Source of the DNA: Arachnopeziza araneosa
Lineage: Eukaryota > Ascomycota > Leotiomycetes > Helotiales > Arachnopezizaceae
NCBI GenBank assembly: GCA_003988855.1
Contig: QYAI01000020.1
Coordinates: 62,001-126,000 of the forward strand
Length of the DNA stretch: 64,000 nt
Reading direction: 5' to 3'
Shown here piece after piece: positions 23,042 through 33,087 of this stretch (position 1 is its first letter; each line of letters starts with the position of its first letter). Both the position numbers and the translations under genes were made by a program. The notes beneath the pieces are model-generated. The model was not told the DNA's origin, did not search any database, and saw only the letters and a program-made list of their open reading frames with translations.

Positions 23042-24140
23042 TCACAGGAACTTGCCGGCTAACCCCATCAAACTGCCCATACCTCCACCAGAACCACCTC
23101 CCTGGCTCTGCATGTACATCTTAAGTGCCATTTCGCCGGCCTGCTGTACTGCACTCTCCTTGCTAGCACCACCCGCTACATTTCCAGCGCTGGCTTGGCC
23201 GTCGAAAAGCTTGGCCGCTTGACCCATTGCCATGCCGATGAATGCATTCTGAGAATTGCCGCCAGCAGAATTACCTGATTGGCCGCCACTAAACATCTTG
23301 AGCGCTTGCATAGCAGCAGCTGAGCCCATGGAGCTGGAGGATGCTGGTTGGGAACCGCCACCACCACCGCCGAAAAATTGTTGGTGGGCTTGAACGGCAT
23401 CTTGCTCGTTGATGGGGCTCTGACTGATGTTTTGCTTGTTACCTTGAATAGCGCCGAGGACTGAACCAAAGAGGCTTGAATCGCCACTAGAACCAGCATG
23501 TTGAGCTGCATGCTGGGCCGCTCCGCTCAGGTCATCATCTTGATTGGAGCTATAACCACCACCTCCGCCATAGGAGCCGCCCTGGGAAGCGTTTCCGCCT
23601 CCGTATTGGCGTTGGCCTTGTCCGTCGTAGTCGGATTCTGGAATTAAAATTTAGCAGAGGTCCTTTGGGTGTTTTTATGAAGAGAAATTGGCATCAAAGT
23701 TGATTTGGGAAGAGTTTTACTTCTTGGGAATCCTTACGGTGTCCATAACCTTGCTGACGGCCTCCTTGCTGGTTCGAAGAGTCGTTATTTCCACCTCCAT
23801 ATCCACCACCTTGCTGACGACCTCCGCCATAATTGTTGTTTCCACCCCCGTATCCACCACCTTGTTGACGTCCTCCGCCGTAATTATCATCATTGCCGCC
23901 CCCGTACCCGCCACCGCCACCTTGCTGCCGGCCTCCTCCTCCTCCTCCTCCTCCTCCACCACCACCGTAGCTATCATCGTTGTCTCCCCCATATTCCCCT
24001 TGACCACCCTGCTGACGGCGGCCCCCTCCATAGCTATCATAATTATCACCTCCGCCTCCATACCCTCCCTGACCACCCTGCTGTCTTCCTCCACCGTAAC
24101 CGCCTTGGCTGTCTTGGTAGTTGTTGTCGTCGTAGCTCAT
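23042..24140 (-). CDS. Gly/Tyr/Gln-rich 'beta-flanking' type protein
   Basis: Two exons (24140-23738 and 23637-23042, intron 100 bp) give 332 residues. The N-terminal ~140 residues are repeats built from YGGG, RQQGG and Asp/Asn, including a run of twelve glycines encoded by a GGA/CTC microsatellite. The C-terminal ~190 residues are Ala/Gln/Gly/Ser-rich helices (for example AMQALKMFSGGQSG) repeated with variations, ending GLAGKFL. Similar fungal proteins are called beta-flanking proteins; their role is not established. The composition resembles prion-like low-complexity domains. Confidence 0.85.
23930..23960 (+). repeat. CTC/GGA trinucleotide microsatellite in coding sequence
   Basis: Run of CTC units on the plus strand that encodes the polyglycine stretch of the beta-flanking protein. 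Length variation would stay in frame. Confidence 0.8.
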
Positions 24141-24446
24141 TGTGTCCTAAGAGGGGTAGTTAGCGGGGTCGTCTCTCCATGCAGAACACAGCTAAGTGGA
24201 GCTCCGACGCTATGTCGTTGAGCTCCGATACTTTCTGATGATAACGCACCTGAGATTGAAGTTGAACTGGGTGAAGGGAGAATTGTAGATTGTTTGTTGT
24301 GTTGAGGATTGGAATGGAGGGGTTAAAGTAACTGAGGGAGTGAGTGGCTGAGTGATGACGGTCGATCGGTGGGGTCAATGCAGGACGACGAAGCTACTGA
24401 ATCACAGACCCCTGCTAAGCTGAATCTTGACATGGCTTTCTTTCTC

Positions 24447-24493
<47 letters not shown>

Positions 24494-25079
24494 AGATACA
24501 TAAAGGCATGAGCGAAAATGTATCGCTTTAATGACGTCGCTGCTCTGCTAAGTGATTTGTAAGATTATCGAAGTCAGAATACAATTAAATTCTGGCTTCC
24601 TCATATCGTGCACCAGCGACAGCCAAACTCAGAAGATGCTTCCAGCCCAGTAGTCAGTCGATAGGATTCTACGAGTACCTTGATCCGCTCTCAATCTGGT
24701 CATGAGAAGTAGACGCTGTCAACCCAGGGAAAAAGTCCAATGCTGATAGATAAATTTAGACTGTTCTCGAATTCTTGTGTTGATTCGACTATTTGTTACT
24801 GTCTTGCCGTTGCTAGGTCGAGTTCGCGAAGGAGATATACCAGATAAGCCGGAAACTAAGACAACGAGAAGAGAGAGCGTGGGTAGCAAGCTCAAGTGAA
24901 AATAACTCGAGCACAAGTGGCTTAATTTCCTAGCACACATTTTAGGACATCATGTTGTTTGAAGAGTTGTAAACGGATAGTGAAAATGTTTTTGCAAAGT
25001 TAATAATATTGCAAGCCAGATTGGTTCAAAGAGGATTGTAGATTTTACTTATTATTGTTATTATTATTAGCGCTAGAAC
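24141..25079. other. Upstream region of the beta-flanking gene
   Basis: 939 bp between the start of one minus gene and the stop of the next. Contains the tetranucleotide repeat at 24436-24493. No gene seen. Confidence 0.5.
24436..24493 (+). repeat. CTTT tetranucleotide microsatellite
   Basis: About fourteen CTTT units with one CTCT interruption near the start, a pure pyrimidine tract on this strand about 300 bp upstream of the beta-flanking start codon. Confidence 0.95.
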
Positions 25080-26404
25080 TTATATGTGAGCTTTGCGCCT
25101 TCGGAGTAATTCTCCAAGGGGCACATCATCGTCTGCAGTGATCTCGGACTCTTCATCAACACCGTAATCTCTCAAACGGTCACCATCTGAGTTTGTCCAG
25201 CCCTCTTCTCCGTCAACACCTTCTTCGTACTCATCATATTCATCAGATATATCGTATTCTTCATCGTCCTCGGAATTTCGTTTCTTCTGACCACGTCTCT
25301 CGAAGTCTTCCTGTTGCCGTCTTCGAAAAGCTTCTTTCTCTTCTTCAACACTTCCATACTCTCTAATCTCTGGTTCTTCACGCCGGGCACCTCTTGGCAT
25401 CTTGTCTGGATCTGGCGGTGGCCAACTCTTGCTCTCATCCTCAAAACCGTTGACTTCCCACTGGCCTGCGGACTTAATGCTCGGTTCCCCCGCAAAGGGA
25501 AAGAACCACATTATGACATTGCTTGTTCCCATCGCCTGACAAAGATTCTTCCAGATTCCAACATCGTAGGGAAACTCTTGGTGTTCAATGCGGATGCGCT
25601 GGCCACCATTGGCGTAAACATACCCCCCAGTCTTTCGTGCTCTATTCACGAGCGCTTCGTGACGCTCAATCTCCCAACTTTCAATCATTGTTGTGTTCAT
25701 TGCCATTCCATAAATGACTCTGAAGAGCAGAATGCCCAGGCCGAAAAGAACAACGCCATTAATGAAGAAAAGAACTACGAGGGATCCCAACGCCCAAGGG
25801 GACGGGCCAAGATAGGCTGGAAGATTACGGCTTTCCCATACAGCCCAAAGACGGATGAAGAGATGATATGCGAGGATTGACATGCTGACTACAGCATAGA
25901 AGACGAAGCGGAGGAAATGCGGGAAAGTTGTGTGTGATACACAATTTGCTGTCCATGGGCAATGATGGTCCATCTTCGGGATGCAGCTGGCTCAGTTAGT
26001 CTCATGTTTAGCACCTTCAAGAAAGGCAAACCGGACCTGCCACATTTTCGACAATGGTGAGCACGTGGAGGTTTGACAGCCTCGCATTTCTTGCACCAAC
26101 GCACGCCTTTCTCCAATTGCATCTCTCCGTCGTCGTCACTCTCGGCAACTTCAGGAAGAGCCTTCCTGACCCATCCTCTAGGCGCAGCTTTCACGGTGCA
26201 CGCTCGATCGTAGCATATCCATATGCAAAGCACGAAGCCATTAAACCAGATGGCCTGGTCCCGGCTTAACGGGCCGGGCTCGAGGGAATAGAAGAGGTAC
26301 TGCGACGAGTAGGCAAGGAGGAAGATGAGGGAGCAAACGGCTGGAATGGCCAAGTCTGAAAGAGCAGGAAGGGAAAAGGGCAGGCGGAAAAAAGGAGTTG
26401 TCAT
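25080..26404 (-). CDS. DHHC palmitoyltransferase Pfa4
   Basis: Two exons (26404-26037 and 25986-25080) give 424 residues; the intron is 50 bp with a weak donor GTCCGG. It attaches palmitate to cysteines, classically chitin synthase Chs3 in yeast, at the ER. Two membrane helices precede the cysteine-rich domain (CKKCEAVKPPRAHHCRKCGS, then CIPKMDHHCPWTANC), which carries the DHHC catalytic motif. Two more helices follow, with a TTxE motif in NTTMIESWE. The C-terminal tail is acidic (Asp/Glu-rich) and long. The splice joins exactly inside the cysteine-rich domain, which confirms it. Length fits Pfa4. Confidence 0.92.
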
Positions 26405-26950
26405 GATCTCCGTGTGATTCAGAAGTCGGAGGGAAGTAAATCTTCAGGCCGGGCGCTCAGCCTTACCGTCGGGCAATGGTTCAGCCTGCTGACAAAGCCA
26501 CGGGCGTGCTGATTGGCGCGTTTGCACTCGGAGGAAATATTGGCCCGGCCCATTCGCGTGGGCAGACTTCGCTCCGAGTCGTCGCAGCAGACCGACGAAA
26601 GAGAGCAGAGAACGAATGCGTGTGCGAAGACCTCTGTCCCAAGATGATGAGATGGAGGCTGCACAATTCTCACAACACGGCGCAACTCAAGTGAGCTGAA
26701 AGTGGGTTGGTTGCCTTTCAATCTCTCTGCTGGTTTACGTGGCCCGACTCCACACATGAAAGAGGTCGGACGCTATATAACAATCTTCACTCCGCAAGGT
26801 GGGTTGGGTCTCATACTTCTCCCGCACTTTCTTCTGGATCAATCTTATCTCTCCCCCCTTCTCTTCCCATTGTCTGCTACTGTAGTCTACAGTACTAGCC
26901 CCATATCAATCAGCAGTCTCTCTGTTTCTTCCTCACCACCTCAGCCAGCC
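26405..26950. promoter_or_regulatory. Divergent promoter, Pfa4 / MFS transporter
   Basis: 546 bp. The right half holds a TATA box and a pyrimidine-rich leader (about 26815-26880), a common arrangement in strongly or inducibly expressed fungal genes. Confidence 0.5.
26774..26780 (+). promoter_or_regulatory. TATA box TATATAA of the MFS gene
   Basis: Consensus TATA element 171 bp upstream of the transporter start codon. It is followed by a CT-rich tract, consistent with a TATA-driven inducible promoter. Confidence 0.45.
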
Positions 26951-28817
26951 ATGTCGGCTGCAGAAGCACCTACAAGCGAGAAGCCAGCAGAAGCACCCCC
27001 ATCACCTGGATTCTCTGCCTTGCACACCCCAGAAGAGGACAATGTAGATTCCGATGGCACTTTCAAACCCACAAAAGGTTTCTTATTAGCCTTCGTCTCG
27101 CTGTGTGTCATCACACTCGCCGCGGCATTCGATGCCACTTCCTTATCTATCGCTCTTCCCATCATCACTCAAAAACTCAAAGGAACAGCAATTGAAGCTT
27201 TCTGGTCCGGGACCTCGTTCTTGCTTACTTCGGCTGTTTTTCAGCCTGTTATAGCCGGTCTCAGTCATGTTTTTGGGAGGAAGCAGGTATTTCATCGTAC
27301 TATCTTTCTTCAATATACGTTACTAACAGGACAAGCTTGTGCTCGCCTCCTCTTTATTCTTCGGAGTTGGAGCTATCATTGCTGCTGTAGCCACCGACTT
27401 CTCTATGATCCTCATCGGTCGGTCGATTCAGGGTATTGGAGGAGGTGGAATCTTGACTCTGGGCGAAATCATCGTCACTGATCTGGTTCCCTTGGCTGTT
27501 CGAGGTCAATGGTTTGGTCTCCTTGGTTCAATGTGGGCTCTAGGAAGTGTTGGAGGGCCTCTGATGGGTGGAGCATTCGCCCAAAATGTGTCATGGCGAT
27601 GGGTAAGCTTATTCTTATACCAACTTGCTTCCATTTAGAAAATAGCGGAATCACTTACTAACGCACTGGATTAGATCTTCTGGATCAACCTTCCTATAAT
27701 TGGGCTCGGTGCCGTTGCCATCATCTTATTCCTGAGATTGAAGCATACCCTAGGAAACTTCGTTTACAAGATCAGGAGATTCGACTGGTTCGGAGCCGTA
27801 ATCTTTGTCGCATCATCCGTTGGCTTTTTAATTCCCATCACCTGGGGAGGCGTCATGTATGCATGGAGTTCATGGCACACGCTCGTTCCTCTCTTCATCG
27901 GCGGAGCAGGAATCATCGGCTTTGCCTTTTATGAACGAATGCTCTCGCATAAAGCCTTCGACTCTGAAGGCAAAACTCTTCCAGGAGATCACATCGAGCC
28001 GCTCATCCGATTCAGCATCTTCAATAACACAACCATGCTTGTTACTTATTTAGAAACTATCATCCACGGCATTGTTCTCTGGTCTCTCCTTTATTTCCTC
28101 CCACTCTACTACGAGGCCGTGAAGGGATACACACCCATCATTACGGGTGTAGCTATCATGCCAGAAACTTTCTTCGTAGCTCCAATGTCCATCATCGTCG
28201 GAATTGTAACCTCAATCATCGGTCGCTACCGATGGGCGATCTGGATCGGATGGGTTCTGACCACATTGGGAGCAGGTCTTCTCGTCCTCCTCAAACCCGA
28301 AACCTCAATCGTGCAATGGGTCTTCCTCAACTTTGCCATCTCCATCGGAACAGGAATGCTCTTCCCTGCCATGGGTCTAGCAATTCAGGCGGCCGGGAGA
28401 CCCCGAGATGCTGGGCACGCTGCTGCTTTCTACTCCTTCCTCCGCGTGGTGGGCCAATCATTCGGTGTTGCCATTGGAGGCGTCATTTTCCAAAACCAAA
28501 TCAAGCAAAAGCTCCTCAAATACCCACTACTTGCCCCCTTGGCGAGCCAATATTCCAGCGATGCAACAGCGCTTGTTGATACAATTAAGCATATGGCGCC
28601 AGGACTAGAGAGGACCCAATTGATTAAGGCCTATTCAGATAGCTTGAGCACAATCTGGGTCGTTATTTGTGCGCTGAGTGCGGTCGGGCTGTTGGTCAGT
28701 CTATTGACAAAGGGGTATTCGCTCACACAGGAGCATAGTACAGAACAAGGGTATAAAGGAGAAAAGAAGGCGGCGGCGACGGATGCGGAGAGTGGGAGTG
28801 TAAGTACTGCTCAATAG
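26951..28817 (+). CDS. MFS drug:H+ antiporter, 14-TM (DHA2/DHA14) type
   Basis: Three exons (26951-27286, 27336-27602, 27675-28817) give 581 residues. A cytosolic N-tail (1-40) leads into TM1 (FVSLCVITLAAAFDATSLSI). The loop 2-3 motif reads GLSHVFGRKQ, and TM4-5 carry GRSIQGIGGGGI and the motif-C-like segment WALGSVGGPLMGGAFAQ, typical of DHA2 antiporters. The second exon ends at the conserved SWRW and the third starts IFWINLP. The first intron has two in-frame acceptors (27329 and 27335), giving RKQDKLVL or RKQLVL; the second is preferred because it matches the family. Substrate (toxin, fungicide or metabolite export) cannot be told from sequence. No biosynthetic cluster surrounds it. Confidence 0.88.
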
Positions 28818-29145
28818 TTGATTGAAAAGAACGATGGATTATTGTTTACATTTAGCGCGGCGTCTGAATATACAGGTTTGGGTTATTACGATGCATAGTT
28901 CTCATGGTTAGAATGGAGTAGAAGGCTCGGATATATATATTGTAAAATCAAAGTAGATAATCACTATAAGAATCGTCTCCATTCATTTATATAAGCCTTT
29001 CAGCTTTCAGACAGATAATATTCTTACTAAATGCTACTATACTTTCGTCACAAGCCGCGCTCCCCGTAAAGCAGAAGAAATCAGATGGCTCATCTATGCA
29101 TCAATCATAAACTTCATCCCATAGACTAGCATCCCATTCTCCAAC
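28818..29145. other. Convergent 3' intergenic region
   Basis: 328 bp between the transporter and myosin-I stop codons, AT-rich, no features. Confidence 0.5.
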
Positions 29146-32100
29146 CTACCAATCGTCTTCATCATCACGACCTCTTTGCATAGCAGCTTGTCTTGCCTTG
29201 AGAGCCTCGGCGAGACCACCTGCTAAACTAGGTGTAGGTGTACTACGACCACTGTCTGTACCGTTCGAATTCACGCTCATAGCTGAGTCACGCGGGGCAG
29301 GAGGGGGTGCTGGTTTCCTGCCACCTGCAGCAGGACGTTTTGCAGGTGGTGCGGGGGGTGTAGGCTTCGCTCGAACGACAGGCGCATGACCATTGGTCTT
29401 GGCGACTGGTGGAGGTGGTGGAGGAGTCGGACGAGCCGCAACGGGAGGTGGTGGGGGAGTTTCTTCCTTGAGGTAAGCAGACGGGGCCCAGCCTTCTGTC
29501 CCAGACGAGTTCTTTGCAAGCCACCAGCCTAGGGCTTTATATAAGTATGTTTCTTTAAGACGTGTGAAATAAAGCTTACCATTATTCTCCTTGCGGACAA
29601 TGGATAGAATTTCATCCTTCTTCATCGTCATTTCGTTACCACTTTGGCCAGCAAAGTCATATAGCACGCGGTACTGTGGCTCTTTCGGAGCTGCAGGGGG
29701 AGCAGGGGGTGGAGGCGGCGGTACTGCTCTGCCAGCTACGGGTGCTTGTCTAGTATGACTTGGTATTGATACTTCAGCAGGAGGTTGAGGTACATTGCGA
29801 CCCTGGGAAGCTCCTCCAAATGACTGTACGGGTTTAGTGTTCCTATTGGTATTCGTAGATTTCGACGGCCGGCCACTAGGTCCACCAGGTCGAATAAGTC
29901 GTCCTTTGGTGAAAGGTTTCGCTGGAATGGGCTTGCCTTTTGGTAAGGGTCGTGAGACTGAATTTGGAGGCTGACCCGGTGATGTATGAATAGCTCCGCT
30001 TTTGTAAAAGTCATCTCGCATTGTTGAGTCTTTCACGACTTTGATAAGTTGCATCTTGTTTGGCTTCTTAGCGTACTCGATTGAATCCGAGATCTTGAGA
30101 TTGAATCCACCCGGCATCGCACCTTGCATATGTGTGAATAGCTCGGTCTTAAGAATACAGTTCAACAACGGGTCCGCTTCTTGAGCAGAGCCAATTCCGA
30201 GGGAGAACCAGTCATCCTGACATGCTGATACACTGACAAATTTAATCGCCCCTAAAGGCATAGCCCTCTCGATGGAAATTTGTACTTGTTTCTGGACGAG
30301 ACTCTGGGTGATAATATAGAACTTGCTCCGTGTCAGAACGAGAATCCGAGGGCTAGGCTTGCTCGATCTTCCAAACTTCGTTTCCAATATCTCGCCTCGG
30401 CATGAGAAGAGTACAACCTCGTTGCTAGCTAGATTGATAGCAGAATGAACCCGAGATCCAGGACCACTGCTCGCAGCAATGCCCAGATAGTCACCCATAA
30501 ACCGTCTTGAGCCAAGGAGAGAAAATCTTCTTCGTTCCTTCCGACCCTGAAGGATCTTGTGACCCTTTTCTCGTAGTGCCAAGAACTCAGCACCAACTCG
30601 TTTCTTCCTCCAAACTCTCTGAATACGGGTAGCAGCTTCGACACGAATGCGAAGATAAGCTCGCCAGACGCGTTGAATCCTAATAGCCATATTATGCCAG
30701 TACCTATCTCGCATGTGCTCTAATGCGAATAAAGTTTCTGGTGCCTTGATAAAGGCTTTGGTGACACCCATCTGGAACTCTTCTGCCGGAATACTAGTGG
30801 ACTTCAAGATTTGTTTGGCGCCAGATTTTGCGTCTCCGGTCCAGGTATAATCTCCAGCGTATGAAGTTTCTGGGGAAAGAAGGTAGAACCGTTCTACAAA
30901 TTTTTCAAAAGTTTGACGATAGGCAAATCCAGCACGACGAATTCGAACGTTCTCGCACAAACCAAGGTATTTGATTTGATGCATCACATTAGGCACATTG
31001 TATTCGGTCGGCGATTTGTTCTCGTTAGGCTTGATCGTTCGAATATATGAGGGCTGTGCCTTCATCAAAGTTGCTACGAGATCATTCGCAGATGTCTTAA
31101 TCTTGTCACCAGCAGTCGGAGGTGCTTTCCTGTTATCTTGATCAACCTGGTGAGGGAATAGCTTATGGATGAATTGATTGCTGCTTTTCTGGAAAAGATT
31201 AAGGAGGCCCTTCAAAAGTTGGTCTTTGTTCTTATCCGTTATTCCATCCACAGTGTATGCCACATCACCTGCATAATGCTTGATGATAAAGTTTCCCTGT
31301 CGAGGTGTCAGATGAGGGTTAGACATGCTGTTTATGGCAGTCATAAAGGTTCTATCACAAGCGGCTGGATCTGCATGCGCTGTCTTTGTAGCATCTTTCA
31401 TGGCAGAGAAAATTCCTGGTGGTCTCGTTGACTCGATTAGATCACACACAATCTTGTTATCGAAATATGTGATTGGTGTCCACTTAATCTGCTCGCGAGC
31501 GTATTCCTCTTGCTCTGTTTTCAATGTGAGTTGGATGAAGATTTGTTGCAGTTTCTCGTTGACATAATTAATACACAACTGTTCAAAACTGTTTTTCTCA
31601 AAGATCTCAAAGCCGTAGATATCAAGAATACCGATCGAGTTTGCCGTTGCGCCACGGGCTTTTAGGGAAACATTAACCCGCTCAACTATCCAGTCAAATA
31701 GGTTATTATAGATGGCTTTGGCTAGAGCATCACGGGTAGCTGTGGCTTGAGCTGGATTTGCGGGCGATTCTATAACTTCCCCATTACGCGGAGTCAAGAT
31801 GCGGATCGTGATGGCCGAAACGAGGTCCTCTGGTTCAACCTCAAGAAGGTATGCTAGGAAGTCGACGGTCCCCTGATCTGTCACAGCTGCATATCCATCA
31901 TCACCCTCCTTGAAAGCAATGTTACCAGTCCATAAAACCGCGGCTAGCATCCTAAAAATCTCGTCCTGCTCCGCTTGTGACAGACCAATAACATTCATTG
32001 CATTCAGCGTGTCATTATACTCGGCAAGATCGTCAATGCCATCGACATCCAGACACTTTGACTTGCTGGTATAGGCGTATGCGTCTGGGGTTCGGATGCC

Positions 32101-33087
32101 ATAATTCTGGCGATATGTGCTCGAAGCTCCTTTGGCAAACTGGTAAAAGATATGAAAGTTTCGCTCATTGGTAATCTGGCCAACCACTCTTGATTTCTCC
32201 AGTAAATAATTGGTAATATCTGCGCCCACTGGTTCACCTTGGGCATTGAACTGTAACTGCAGGTACTTTCCAAATCGCGAGGAGTTGTTGTTTCGTAGGG
32301 TCTTTGCGTTTCCAAAAGATTCGAGTAGTGGATTCGTAGCCAGAACCATGTCTTTGGTCTTTTGAATGGAAGAGTTGCTGCCGCCAGAGACGTTGGCAAT
32401 ATATTGCATTATCCGCTTAGCGGCTTCCGTTTTTCCAGCGCCAGATTCTCCAGAAATGATCACGCATTGATTTTCAGAGTAGGCTTTCATATTATAATAT
32501 GAAGACTCTGCGACTGCGAAGACGTGAGGTGGCATCTAGAAAATGTTAGATGTAACTCCAGACATCTTGAATTTTTTCACTTGCTTCTAAACGGTTCTTT
32601 CCTCTGTAGCTATCTAAAACTTGGTCCGTATAAATGCCCACTGCAGATATGCATTAGTGAAGTTTCTCTAGGCTTGAGGATTGTCCTTACAGTCCCGGAA
32701 AGGGTTGACAGAGACCAACACATGGCCAATATAGGTCTAACTAGCCATTAGTACACAACGGAGCCTGAGCAGCGAGTCGTTATCCAGGCTCGCCGCTCGG
32801 ATTGCCTTACATAGATCTCGGCATTTTCAAAACGCTTCTTTAAATTTTCGTTGATAGCCTCATTACTGACTTTGCTTATCAACGTCAGATCTGATACTCC
32901 CACTTCCTTCTTCTTCGTTGTATCGAATGTAGCCTTCTTGATATTTGGTTTACTCCCTCCGCCGAATCGGTTTCCTCCTTGAGCAGCATTTTCACCCCCC
33001 TTTGGCCGTCGACTGATACCCTATAAGTCTTAAAATCAGCAATCTGGAACATATTTTCGAGTAGCATTCCCAGAGGAGGTATACCAT
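29146..33087 (-). CDS. Myosin-I (MyoA/Myo5-type)
   Basis: Six exons by my reading: 33087-33085 (ATG only), 33020-32811, 32736-32691, 32640-32585, 32535-29580, 29528-29146, for 1217 residues. The motor domain has a P-loop GESGAGKT (134-141), LDIYGFEIF and the relay/converter region. Two IQ motifs follow (IRIQRVWRAYLRIR, TRIQRVWRKK), then TH1 (membrane binding), a Pro-rich stretch, SH3, further Pro-rich sequence and an acidic tail ending DDEDDW that should bind Arp2/3. It drives cortical actin patches and endocytosis at the hyphal tip. Intron four (32584-32536) has GC-AG ends. The last intron (29579-29529, 51 bp) lies inside the SH3 and has no in-frame stop; removing it restores the SH3 tryptophans as NNGWWLAKN. 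Confidence 0.95.

Noticed and set aside
23688..24221. 177-codon plus-strand open stretch with hydrophobic runs
   Set aside because: It is the complement of the Gly-rich repeats of the beta-flanking gene; the apparent membrane character is a translation artefact of GGN codons read in reverse.
26405..28817. Idea that the MFS transporter marks a secondary-metabolite cluster
   Set aside because: No PKS, NRPS, terpene cyclase, P450 or pathway regulator occurs within the flanking genes.
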